NCBI GenBank assembly: GCA_002337545.1
Contig: DDGE01000027.1
Location: 57,839-95,572 of the forward strand
DNA from: Phycisphaerales bacterium UBA1910
GTDB taxonomy: Bacteria; Planctomycetota; Phycisphaerae; Phycisphaerales; UBA1924
Direction: 5' to 3'
DNA length: 37,734 nucleotides
The notes below the pieces were generated by a model. That model searched no databases. It saw nothing but the letters and a program-made list of their open reading frames with translations, and was not told the origin of the DNA. The translations under genes and the position numbers were made by a program. This document shows, one piece after another, positions 8,140 to 17,185 of the stretch; position 1 is the stretch's first letter; each line of letters opens with the position of its first letter.

Positions 8140-9414
8140 ATGCCTGAGCCGATCTCGTTTACCGTTCACAAGACTTCCGGAAACGCCCGAACCGGACGCG
8201 TCGAAACGCCGCACGGCGGGTTCGATACCCCCGCCTTTATGCCTGTCGGTACCAGAGGGACAGTCAAAGGTATCTTTCCGCACCATGTCCGCTCAACGGG
8301 CGCCGAGATTCTCCTCAACAACACCTACCACCTCATGCTCCGACCAGGGTCAAAGCTGATCCAGGAACTGGGCGGGGTTCACAAGTTCATGAACTGGGAC
8401 GGCCCAATCCTGACCGATTCAGGGGGGTATCAGGCCTACTCAATGGCAGATCTCAACGCCATCGACGAGGATGGGGTTTCGTTTAAGTCAATCCTCGACG
8501 GCTCCACGATTCGCTTGACCCCTGAGATCGCGATTCAGGTTCAGAACGAGCTTGGTCCGGACATCATCATGGCATTCGACGATTGCCCCCCATCCGTCGA
8601 TCCAGACGCGGGACCTACGAATCAGGTCCGGATCAAGCAGGCAGCGCTGCGTGATTCAATGAAAAAGAAGGGGTACGACCACAACGCCCGGCTCGAAATC
8701 GCGAACGAACGAACCGTGCGATGGCTCGAACGCTGTAAACAAGCGCACGCAAATCCCGATTCGCAGGCCCTCTTCGGGATCATCCAGGGAGGCACAGATT
8801 TCGAGAGACGCGACTGGTGCCTGGAACGCATCTGCAACATCGATCTCCCCGGCTACGCGATCGGCGGGGTCGCAGTCGGAGAGACAAGCGACGATATCGC
8901 CAGAGTGGTGCGGCACACAGCACCAAGGATGCCCGAGCACAAACCCCGCTATCTCATGGGGGTTGGTTACGATCGTGATATCACCGCAGCCGTCCTCGCT
9001 GGGGTAGATATGTTCGATTGTGTTCTCCCAACCCGCAACGGTCGGAACGCGAACGCCTTCACAGCCGATCCCACCACAGACGGCCAACTCCGCCTCCGAA
9101 ACGCGAAGTTTGCAAAAGATGAGTCACCAATTGAGCTCGGGTGCGATTGCCCGGCATGTGACCCCGCCTCCCATGGGTGGTCGACATATGACGCTCGCCC
9201 GTTCTCCAGGGCATATATCCGTCATCTCTTCGTCGCGGGTGAGATGCTCGGCCCGATCCTCGTCACGCTCCATAATCTCCGGTTCTTCCAGCGCCTTATG
9301 GATGATCTTCGTGAGGCAATCAACTCGAACGAGTGGGAATCGTTCAAACGAAACCGTCCGAGTTTGGCCTCTATAGTCGATCGTGCAATCGAAGTGCAAT
9401 CACAGAGCGACTAG
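8140..9414 (+). CDS. tgt: tRNA-guanine(34) transglycosylase
   Basis: Exchanges guanine at the wobble position of tRNAs with GUN anticodons for the queuosine precursor preQ1. The 424-aa protein is slightly longer than the usual 370-400. Seen: THGGFDTPAFMPVGT-like N-terminus (HGGFDTPAFMPVGT), LLNNTYHL, the general-acid Asp93 in DSGGYQ (most bacteria have DSGGFQ), ALFGIIQGG, IGGVAVGE, the nucleophile Asp293 in FDCVLPTRNGRNA, and the zinc site starting CDCPAC (Cys335, 337, 340) with a His in LVTLHNL. It starts at the ATG at 8140, 24 nt after the rhomboid stop. Functional relatives of the queuosine pathway are absent here apart from the degenerate QueC-like protein at 16437. Confidence 0.96.
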   Translation: MPEPISFTVHKTSGNARTGRVETPHGGFDTPAFMPVGTRGTVKGIFPHHVRSTGAEILLNNTYHLMLRPGSKLIQELGGVHKFMNWDGPILTDSGGYQAYSMADLNAIDEDGVSFKSILDGSTIRLTPEIAIQVQNELGPDIIMAFDDCPPSVDPDAGPTNQVRIKQAALRDSMKKKGYDHNARLEIANERTVRWLERCKQAHANPDSQALFGIIQGGTDFERRDWCLERICNIDLPGYAIGGVAVGETSDDIARVVRHTAPRMPEHKPRYLMGVGYDRDITAAVLAGVDMFDCVLPTRNGRNANAFTADPTTDGQLRLRNAKFAKDESPIELGCDCPACDPASHGWSTYDARPFSRAYIRHLFVAGEMLGPILVTLHNLRFFQRLMDDLREAINSNEWESFKRNRPSLASIVDRAIEVQSQSD

Positions 9415-9477
9415 ATGTTCGGGTTTCGCTTGTTGAAACCAACCCAAATTCTCGTCACACAACCCATATTCCCGACC

Positions 9478-9512
9478 TATCATCCTCACCCGGCGGCTTG
9501 GAGTCCGTCGGG
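9478..9512 (+). promoter_or_regulatory. Candidate yajC-secDF promoter and 5' leader hairpin
   Basis: The 115-nt gap between tgt and yajC contains TATCAT at 9478-9483. A stem-loop follows at once: 9489-9496 pairs with 9505-9512 over 8 bp (one G-T pair) around an 8-nt loop. A transcript starting about 7 nt after the box would begin with or at this hairpin. There is no T-run, so it is not a typical terminator. AAAGGGA at 9519-9525 is the yajC ribosome binding site. Confidence 0.35.
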
Positions 9513-9529
9513 GTGTTGAAAGGGACAGC

Positions 9530-10006
9530 ATGACGCACGATACCTTCATGCCCTCGGCATGGATGATGCCCGTATTGATTCAGGACGCCCCACAAGGCGG
9601 TGGTCTAATTGGAGGCCCATCCTCCACGACCACACAGCAGCCCGCTTCCACAGCAGATGGTGGGGCAGGTGCCGGGCAAACCGCACGCCCCAGCGGCGGC
9701 ATGGACATGATGTTCATGATCCTCGTTCTCTTCGGCGGAATGCTGCTCATCACGATGTTCTCGGGACGCAAAGACAAAAAGCGTCGCAAGGAGATGATGG
9801 CCTCGCTCGGCAAAAAGGACAAGATCCGCACCGCCGGCGGGATCATCGGCACGATCGTCGAGATGAAGGGCGACGAGGTCCTCATCGAAACAGATCGAGC
9901 ATCCCACACACGACTCTGGCTCGCGAAGGGCTCAATTGCAACGGTTGAGAAACACGCGAAATCTGTGGAGTCCACCGAGGAAGAAACACAAAGTACCGGC
10001 GCCTGA
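9530..10006 (+). CDS. yajC: Preprotein translocase subunit YajC
   Basis: A small partner of SecDF in the holotranslocon. The 158-aa protein is longer than the usual 85-110 because of a Gly/Thr/Pro-rich, low-complexity N-terminal extension of about 55 residues. A single membrane helix follows (MDMMFMILVLFGGMLLITMF), then the conserved basic cytoplasmic domain: RKDKKRRKEMMASLGKKDKI, RTAGGIIGTIVEMKGDEV and a short acidic tail. The order yajC-secDF is the common one across bacteria. AAAGGGA lies 4 nt before the ATG. The extension starts with hydrophobic residues (FMPSAWMMPVLIQDA), so a cleaved signal peptide or a second membrane contact is possible. Confidence 0.92.
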   Translation: MTHDTFMPSAWMMPVLIQDAPQGGGLIGGPSSTTTQQPASTADGGAGAGQTARPSGGMDMMFMILVLFGGMLLITMFSGRKDKKRRKEMMASLGKKDKIRTAGGIIGTIVEMKGDEVLIETDRASHTRLWLAKGSIATVEKHAKSVESTEEETQSTGA

Positions 10007-10070
10007 TCGAGACGCTCGGTAGATGTACACAGATCAGGTTCTGAAAACTGACCCATAGAGGTTCAACCGC

Positions 10071-13000
10071 ATGCGACACTTCGGCCGCAACATCATCATC
10101 GCGATCGCATTGCTCGTCCTTTCGTTCTGGGCGTCATATCCGCCGAGCGAGAAAATCGGGCTGGGCAAAGACCTTCGAGGCGGCGCCTCGCTCGTTTACT
10201 CTGTTGAGCTGGGCTCAACGGAGTCCGCAAATGAGGTCATCCCCCAGGTCATCGATGTCCTCAAAAAGCGTATCGACCCGAACGGCCTGTTCGAGATTTC
10301 AATCGTGCGTCAGGGCCAGGATCGGATCGAGATCACGATGCCGCTCCCATCTGAGAAGGTCAAGCTTCTCAAGCAGCAGTTCGAGACCGAGCTCTCCAAG
10401 CTCAGCGTAACATCCATCGACGACTCAGAGTTTGGGCGCATTATGCGTCTCCCCGCCGAAGAGCGCGCCGCACGAGTGAACGACCTCGGCTCAGTCAGCG
10501 AGTCTGTCAAAACGACCCTCGAACGCGCTGCGACCGCATTCGATGAAGCACAACGCTTGCGGGCCGAGCTCCGCCTGTATTCACTGAATCCGGACACGCC
10601 CGAAGCTGTACTCGCCAACCTGACAGAGCGTGCAGCTGATGCAGAAATCGAATACGAGGTCGCTCGAGACCAGGCCCTCGCCAGCGCGATCTCACCCGAT
10701 GAAATCAAGCGTGCGCTCGAACGCTCGGACGAGCAAAAAAGCATCCGGGACGGCGACAAGTACATCCCCGTTGATTCAGAAAGAAAACGAGCACTCGACA
10801 ACATCCGAGAGCAGTATCCAGAGATCAACGATCAGCTCGAACGCGTCATTGCTGCTTTCGACGAATACACCGCAAACCGCGACTCGCTCGATGATACCAG
10901 CGACCTCAAACGCCTCGTGCAGGCCTCCGGCGTCCTGAGCTTCCGCATCACCGTTGACCCGCAGGGGCGTGGCGGCGGACTCTCCCACCCGGACGAGCAA
11001 CGACTCCGCGATCAGCTCCGCGAAAAAGGCCCGAAGCAGGCCAACGCTCGCGATGCTCGATGGTTCAAGATCAACAAGGTCGATTCCTGGTATGACTCGA
11101 TCGATTCATACAACAGACTCCTCGAGAACCCCGCCAGCTACTTCCTCACCTTCGGCCAGAGCGGCTATGTCGTTGAAGAGTACAACGGCGATTACTACAT
11201 GCTCGCGTGGGATACACGAGACCTCAGGATCACGCAGGACGACGCGCGATGGAAGGTCTCGCGTGCATACCAGACCGCTGACTCGCTCGGCCGCCCCGCA
11301 ATCGGCTTCGAAATGGACCCCGCGGGTGCCGCACGCATGGGTGATCTCACCGGTGCCAATGTCGGTTACCGCATGGCAGTCCTCCTCGACGACCAGGTCT
11401 ACACCGCACCAAACCTCAACGCACGAATCACGAACCGAGGCATCATCGAGGGCGACTTCTCGATGGATGAGATCAACTACATCATCCGGGTCCTCGGTGC
11501 GGGTTCGCTCCAAGCGAAACTCTCCCCGGAACCCCTGAGCGAGAATGTCATCGCTCCCGAACTCGGGCAGGACAACCTGGACGCAGGTATCGATGCGGGT
11601 AAATGGGCACTCGTGATCGTCTCGGCGTTCATGCTCTTCTACTACCTCGGTTACGGGGTCGTCGCGGTGCTCTGTCTCGCCGCGAACGCCGTGCTGATCC
11701 TTGGGGCGCTCGCGCTCTCGCGTGCCTCGCTGACCCTGCCCGGCATCGCAGGAATCATCCTGACCTTCGGTATGGCGGTCGACGCGAATGTCCTCATCTT
11801 CGAGCGTATCCGCGAAGAACTCAACGGCGGCCTCGATCTTCGACAGGCCGTGCGTCTCGGGTACGAGAAAGCGCTGAGCTCGATCGTCGACGGCAATGTC
11901 ACCAACCTCATCGTTTGTCTTGTCCTTGCAAATGTCGGGACACAGGAAATCCGAGGCTTCGCGATCACGCTGGGTATCGGTGTGGTTTGTACGATGATCT
12001 CTGCATTGTTCTTCTCACACATCATCCTCGTCGCACTCGTGGACAAGCTGAAGTTCCGCAAGATCGCGATGCTCCCGATGCTGATCAAACCGCTCGAGCG
12101 AGCGCTGAATCCCAATCTCAACTGGATCGGCATTCGCTGGGTATCCGTCTTTGTATCGATCTTCTTCGTCGGGCTCGGTATCACCATGATCGTGGTGCAG
12201 GGTGAGAAAATGCTCGACACGGAGTTCCGTGGCGGTACGCAGATCACCCTCGCCTTCAAGGACAACCCCGAAACTCCGGGCGAGGGATACACTATGTCCC
12301 GCCCCGAAGTCGAGGAGATCGTGCACCAGCTCGGGGAGAACGACCCCGAGATCGAGCCCCTCAGGAATGCTGAAGTCCTTCCGATCAACCCTGAGGATGA
12401 CGGGCTGACGGCAGACACTTTCAACATCAAGACCACAGCGACAAACAAGAACGATGTTGCGGACGCGATCGTGAATGCTTTCCGCGACATGATCGATGTG
12501 CCGCCTGCGCTCCAGTTCGAAGGGTCTGACCTGCTCGAAGCCAGCGCCGCGCCCACATACCCGATCATCGATCAGCGATTGGGTGACAATATCAAACGCA
12601 CTGAGTTCTTGAACAATGTGTCCGAGTTCAACGGCGGCGTTGCGATCCTCCTCGAGAACCTATCGCCGCCACAGTCGGTGTCAGAGATCCGCGAACGAAT
12701 CGCGATCACACGACAAAAGGACGATTTCTCAGACATCGTCGGACGCAAGCTCGACATCATCGCACTCGAGGGTACCCCAGAGGCAGCAACCACCGCCGTC
12801 ATTCTGGTTCTCGACCCCACGCTCGACTACTTCTCAAACCAGGATGTCTGGCGCAACGAGGTACAACAGCGAGAGTGGGATCTCGTGATCGCAGCGCTCG
12901 CCAACTCCTCGGATCAGCTCAGCGTGCAGTCGTTCTCACCAGCGATCGCCGAGAACTTCCGTGCGACCGCCGTCGCCGCGGTAGTCCTCTCGCTCATGCT

Positions 13001-13556
13001 GATCCTGATCTACATCTGGGTCCGATTCGGTTCGGTACGCTACTCTGCCGCTGCGATCGTGGCGCTCACGCACGATGTCCTCGTCGTCGTCGGGCTCATC
13101 GCCTTCGCAGAGATTATCTACGAGCATGAGTCGTTCTCCTCGATCGCGAATACCCTCATGATCGAGCCGTTCAAGATCGACCTCAACCTCATCGCGGCTC
13201 TCCTCACGCTGATCGGGTACTCGCTCAACGACACGATCGTCATCATGGACCGTATCCGTGAGAATCGCGGCAAGCTCCCATACGCATCCAAGGCGGTGAT
13301 CAACCGCTCAATCAACGAGACGATTTCCCGTACCCTCGTGACTTCGGGCACGACACTCCTCGCCATCCTTCTTCTCTACATCGATGGCGGCCCCGGTGTC
13401 CACGCGTTCAGTTACGCGTTGCTCGTGGGTGTGCTTGTGGGTACCTACTCGTCAATCGCTGTTGCATCGCCGCTTGTCTGGAGCCGCAAACGAGATATCT
13501 CTGAGCGACGCCGACTTGAGGATGAGCAGAACGCCCTCGATAACGAAACGATCTAA
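10071..13556 (+). CDS. secDF: Fused protein translocase subunit SecDF
   Basis: Uses the proton gradient to pull secreted proteins out of the SecYEG channel. SecD and SecF are fused in one 1161-aa chain with about 12 membrane helices. The SecD half has an N-terminal helix, GLGKDLRGGASLVYSVEL, a large periplasmic domain, then the membrane core with GIAGIILTFGMAVDANVLI and IFERIREEL (about 555-585). The SecF half starts near residue 680 (FRGGTQITLAF) and ends with LIGYSLNDTIVIMDRIREN (about 1047-1065). Two regions enlarge it beyond the common 750-860 aa: a charged, coiled-coil-like insert at about residues 125-285 and a long periplasmic segment in the SecF half (about 730-960). AGAGG lies upstream of the ATG. 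Confidence 0.95.
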   Translation: MRHFGRNIIIAIALLVLSFWASYPPSEKIGLGKDLRGGASLVYSVELGSTESANEVIPQVIDVLKKRIDPNGLFEISIVRQGQDRIEITMPLPSEKVKLLKQQFETELSKLSVTSIDDSEFGRIMRLPAEERAARVNDLGSVSESVKTTLERAATAFDEAQRLRAELRLYSLNPDTPEAVLANLTERAADAEIEYEVARDQALASAISPDEIKRALERSDEQKSIRDGDKYIPVDSERKRALDNIREQYPEINDQLERVIAAFDEYTANRDSLDDTSDLKRLVQASGVLSFRITVDPQGRGGGLSHPDEQRLRDQLREKGPKQANARDARWFKINKVDSWYDSIDSYNRLLENPASYFLTFGQSGYVVEEYNGDYYMLAWDTRDLRITQDDARWKVSRAYQTADSLGRPAIGFEMDPAGAARMGDLTGANVGYRMAVLLDDQVYTAPNLNARITNRGIIEGDFSMDEINYIIRVLGAGSLQAKLSPEPLSENVIAPELGQDNLDAGIDAGKWALVIVSAFMLFYYLGYGVVAVLCLAANAVLILGALALSRASLTLPGIAGIILTFGMAVDANVLIFERIREELNGGLDLRQAVRLGYEKALSSIVDGNVTNLIVCLVLANVGTQEIRGFAITLGIGVVCTMISALFFSHIILVALVDKLKFRKIAMLPMLIKPLERALNPNLNWIGIRWVSVFVSIFFVGLGITMIVVQGEKMLDTEFRGGTQITLAFKDNPETPGEGYTMSRPEVEEIVHQLGENDPEIEPLRNAEVLPINPEDDGLTADTFNIKTTATNKNDVADAIVNAFRDMIDVPPALQFEGSDLLEASAAPTYPIIDQRLGDNIKRTEFLNNVSEFNGGVAILLENLSPPQSVSEIRERIAITRQKDDFSDIVGRKLDIIALEGTPEAATTAVILVLDPTLDYFSNQDVWRNEVQQREWDLVIAALANSSDQLSVQSFSPAIAENFRATAVAAVVLSLMLILIYIWVRFGSVRYSAAAIVALTHDVLVVVGLIAFAEIIYEHESFSSIANTLMIEPFKIDLNLIAALLTLIGYSLNDTIVIMDRIRENRGKLPYASKAVINRSINETISRTLVTSGTTLLAILLLYIDGGPGVHAFSYALLVGVLVGTYSSIAVASPLVWSRKRDISERRRLEDEQNALDNETI

Positions 13557-13584
13557 TCGGTCGGATTCTGATGCATCACCTCCG

Positions 13585-13616
13585 ACTGCCCCGATACCAT
13601 TCGGGGCAGTTATAAT
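13585..13616 (+). terminator. Perfect hairpin after secDF, abutting a TATAAT box
   Basis: ACTGCCCCGA (13585-13594) and TCGGGGCAGT (13601-13610) form a perfect 10-bp stem with a 6-nt loop, 29 nt after the secDF stop. The next six bases are TATAAT (13611-13616), a perfect -10 hexamer 17 nt before the LysM gene. The tail is only weakly T-rich, so the hairpin may be a terminator, a regulator of the downstream promoter, or both. Confidence 0.55.
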
Positions 13617-13633
13617 TGATCTCAGGTGTATCC

Positions 13634-14338
13634 ATGATGGACGAACGCACATCCAGAATATTCATCGGGCTCTGCCTCTTGGTGGTGGTCTGGATCGGTG
13701 TCTACTGGATGTGGCAGCCCTCAAGCGACCAGAACTCGCCCGTGATTACCTTTGAACAGCCCGAGCAGGTTGATCCACCCGCAATCACACGATCAGGGGA
13801 TACGACCGAGGAGAATCAGGATCCCAATACCGAGCAGGGGAGCCTGGTCGGGCAACTGACCGCCCAAAGAGAGCAGGCGGAACCACCCCCGACGGAGCCC
13901 AAAGGGCCCATCCTCAAACAACCCGAGTTCTTCGAACACATCGTGGCCAAAAGCGAGACCATGCAGACAATCTCTCGCCGCTACTTCGGATCTCCGGATA
14001 AATGGGATGTGATCGCAAGGGCGAACCCATTCGTTGACCCGCAGCAGCTCCGGGAGGGCATGGCAATTCGCATACCAAAGGATCCTGAAAACATACAAGG
14101 GATCGTTGAAGGGCGAGATACAGAGCCCGGGGTGATCGAATCACATACACCCAACCCAAGCGCAGTGATCGAGTATGTCGTGCGTCCGGGGGACTCGCTG
14201 TCCAAGATATCACTCAATATCTATGGTTCAACCCGCCACGCACGCTTCATCTACGACTCAAATCGGGATGTACTCCGCTCGATGGACGATATATCGATCG
14301 GGCAACTCCTGCGTCTGCCGCCCCTGCCAGAGGATTGA
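13634..14338 (+). CDS. Membrane-anchored protein with two LysM domains
   Basis: A 234-aa protein with one N-terminal membrane helix (residues 10-27), a Pro/Glu/Gln-rich linker (30-95), and two LysM modules. The first covers about 102-148 (EHIVAKSETMQTISRRYFG...IRIPKD), the second about 180-228 (EYVVRPGDSLSKISLNIYG...LLRLPPL). LysM modules bind peptidoglycan or other GlcNAc polymers, so the protein probably ties the cytoplasmic membrane to the cell wall from the periplasmic side. No enzyme domain is present. It starts at 13634 or at the next codon, both ATG. It follows secDF with a hairpin between, so it probably has its own promoter. Confidence 0.85.
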   Translation: MMDERTSRIFIGLCLLVVVWIGVYWMWQPSSDQNSPVITFEQPEQVDPPAITRSGDTTEENQDPNTEQGSLVGQLTAQREQAEPPPTEPKGPILKQPEFFEHIVAKSETMQTISRRYFGSPDKWDVIARANPFVDPQQLREGMAIRIPKDPENIQGIVEGRDTEPGVIESHTPNPSAVIEYVVRPGDSLSKISLNIYGSTRHARFIYDSNRDVLRSMDDISIGQLLRLPPLPED

Positions 14339-14360
14339 TCCGATCGTCTGAGATCGGAGC

Positions 14361-14366
14361 TACAAT
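14361..14366 (+). promoter_or_regulatory. -10-like box of hldD
   Basis: TACAAT lies 5 nt upstream of the ATG at 14372. A start site at the normal distance from the box would be at the ATG itself. No Shine-Dalgarno sequence is present. Confidence 0.5.
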
Positions 14367-14371
14367 CCCCC

Positions 14372-15409
14372 ATGAGCGACTCTCAACCAGTCTACATCGT
14401 TACAGGCGGCGCCGGATTCATCGGGGCCAATCTCGTCGCGACCCTTCTGGAGCGCGAACCAGACGCGATGATCTATGTCGTGGACGACTTCCGGACAGGT
14501 TCGTATGCGAACATCGTCGAAGCGTTGGAACGCAGAAGGCTTCCCCCATTTAAGGGGTCTGCCCTCAGCGACTCCATCGCCGAACTGAACTGGCAACCCG
14601 CGCTTGTTGGGCTCGAGCCCAAAGCCGTTTTCCATCTGGCTGCGATCACAGACACCCTCGAGTTCGATGAGCAGAAAATGCTCCGTGGAAACACCGAGCC
14701 ATTCACAGACATACTTGAGGCGTGCGTGGAGTGCAATGTCCCGCTCGTATATGCCTCCAGCGCCGCAACATACGGATCTCCCCCTCAGGCCAACGATCGT
14801 GTGCCATTCTCCATCGATTCCGCTGGGAAGCCAAACAATGTATACGGGTTCTCAAAGTGGCTGATGGATGTAGAGGTGTTCCGCTTTTTCGATGAACGCC
14901 GTGCATCAGACGAGCCGCTCCCGCATGTTGTTGGGCTTCGCTACTTCAATGTGTTCGGCCCCGGTGAGGCACGCAAGGGCAAGATGGCCTCCATGGTCTA
15001 CCACCTCACGAACCAGGTTCTTGACGGCAAGCGTCCGCGACTCTTCAAAATGGGTGAGCACGAACGGGACCAGGTTTTCGTGGAAGATGTTGTATCCTGC
15101 ACCATCGCAGCAGCCCAGCCCGAAGCAACACCCGGCGTATACAACCTCGGTTCGGGACAGACGACCTCCTTCAACGACATCGTCCACGCGATCAACACGG
15201 CGCTGGGAACCGATGTCGAAGCCGAGTACTTCGATATGCCTGAGGAAATGGTTCCGACATACCAGCACTACACCTGCGCCGATATGTCACAGACCAAGGC
15301 AGGGCTCAACTGGGAACCACGCTGGAGCCCGAAGGACGCGATGGTGGAGTATGCACGCCGTATTGCCGATGAAAGAAGCGGTTCGCAGGTTCAACTCGTC
15401 AGTGAGTAG
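14372..15409 (+). CDS. hldD: ADP-glyceromanno-heptose 6-epimerase-like enzyme
   Basis: An extended short-chain dehydrogenase of 345 aa. The NAD(P)-binding motif GGAGFIG is at residues 12-18 and the catalytic YxxxK pair is Tyr158/Lys162. The segments [20 protein letters not shown] and [14 protein letters not shown] match HldD (RfaD), which converts ADP-D-glycero-D-manno-heptose to the L-glycero form used in the lipopolysaccharide inner core. HldD is usually about 310-330 aa, so the length fits. The next gene, 14 nt downstream, encodes a UDP-xylose synthase, which supports a role in envelope sugar synthesis. A related nucleotide-sugar epimerase cannot be fully excluded. Confidence 0.8.
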   Translation: MSDSQPVYIVTGGAGFIGANLVATLLEREPDAMIYVVDDFRTGSYANIVEALERRRLPPFKGSALSDSIAELNWQPALVGLEPKAVFHLAAITDTLEFDEQKMLRGNTEPFTDILEACVECNVPLVYASSAATYGSPPQANDRVPFSIDSAGKPNNVYGFSKWLMDVEVFRFFDERRASDEPLPHVVGLRYFNVFGPGEARKGKMASMVYHLTNQVLDGKRPRLFKMGEHERDQVFVEDVVSCTIAAAQPEATPGVYNLGSGQTTSFNDIVHAINTALGTDVEAEYFDMPEEMVPTYQHYTCADMSQTKAGLNWEPRWSPKDAMVEYARRIADERSGSQVQLVSE

Positions 15410-15423
15410 AGAGAGCAGTATTT

Positions 15424-16398
<975 letters not shown>

Positions 16399-16423
16399 CC
16401 GAGCACACATCAGTCAGATCCGA

Positions 16424-16429
16424 TACAAT
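16424..16429 (+). promoter_or_regulatory. -10-like box of the QueC-like gene
   Basis: TACAAT lies 7 nt upstream of the ATG at 16437, and no Shine-Dalgarno sequence is visible. The context GATACAATC resembles GCTACAATC before hldD. A leaderless or near-leaderless start is predicted. Confidence 0.5.
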
Positions 16430-16436
16430 CCTGATT

Positions 16437-17123
16437 ATGATCGTTCCCCGATTCACACCAGAACAGTGCCTGATCTTGACCGATGCAGATATCGAATCGT
16501 TGATCGCCACGGCCATGGCCAGCGAACAACAGTCGATCAACAGCATCGACCCGAGCATACTCGCGCCGGCATGGTGGGCAAAAAACTCCGACGAACTCGA
16601 TCTTGTCCTCCCCGTTCTCGAATCCGCGGCTCGAAGCCAAGCCGAGATCTATGCACTGCATGTGCTCCCGGATCACGCCTTCTACCCACCGGATTCCAAT
16701 GAGTCTGCCCAGATTACAACGAGCATTCAGCAATCACGGATGCTCCTTGATGCGGCCTACCTCGCGATGCAGCTCGGCCTCAAACGCGTCGTTTGGCCCA
16801 TCAGAATCCCCGAATCTCACCCGGACCGGATCGCGGCCATCGGTGAGGCCATCGATCGGGCGATGCTCATTTCTCGTTTGGTGTCGATAGACGCCAATCC
16901 CGATACCGCGCCGGAGCTTCTGATCGAGACCCCCTTCGTGGATCTCAGCGATGATCAGATCGCGGACTTGGCGCAGGATATCGCCATCCCGATCGATACA
17001 TGCTGGTGGACAGGAGCCGGTGACATCGCCATGGCACAGCAGCGCTCCGAAGCCTGGAAGACCATCGATCCAAGGCAATCGGCCATGCTCGAGCCCAAAC
17101 CGGGCGTCCGTACCACAATTTGA
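16437..17123 (+). CDS. Degenerate QueC/ExsB-like protein
   Basis: A 228-aa protein that I compare with QueC, the ATP-dependent synthase of 7-cyano-7-deazaguanine. The likeness lies in the order of segments: a beta strand SQAEIYALHVL (68-77), SIQQSRMLLDAAYLAMQLGLKR (96-117) in the place of QueC's nucleotide-site helix, DRIAAIGEAIDRAM (130-143), and above all ETPFVDLSDDQIADLAQD (164-181), which corresponds to QueC's TPL-DLSK-EI-LG region. QueC's ATP-binding SGGLDS loop is absent, and only two Cys remain (11 and 189), so the four-Cys zinc site is gone. It cannot be an ordinary QueC. It lies between UDP-xylose synthase and proS with its own promoter. The homology is my reading, not a search result; function unknown. 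Confidence 0.55.
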   Translation: MIVPRFTPEQCLILTDADIESLIATAMASEQQSINSIDPSILAPAWWAKNSDELDLVLPVLESAARSQAEIYALHVLPDHAFYPPDSNESAQITTSIQQSRMLLDAAYLAMQLGLKRVVWPIRIPESHPDRIAAIGEAIDRAMLISRLVSIDANPDTAPELLIETPFVDLSDDQIADLAQDIAIPIDTCWWTGAGDIAMAQQRSEAWKTIDPRQSAMLEPKPGVRTTI

Positions 17124-17170
17124 TTCAAACCCCATCTTCGTGGGGAATGGGTTCCAAGTTGATGCGTGCG

Positions 17171-17176
17171 TACACT
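17171..17176 (+). promoter_or_regulatory. -10-like box of proS
   Basis: TACACT lies 9 nt upstream of the ATG at 17186, and no Shine-Dalgarno sequence is visible. A small CCCCA/TGGGG stem-loop sits at about 17130-17145, between the upstream stop and this box, and may help end the preceding transcript. Confidence 0.45.
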
Positions 17177-17185
17177 CTGCTCGAT

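Noticed and set aside
17129..17146. Terminator after the QueC-like gene
   Set aside because: CCCCA-TCTTCG-TGGGG forms only a 5-bp stem and is followed by AATGGG and not by Ts; I mention it under the proS promoter only.
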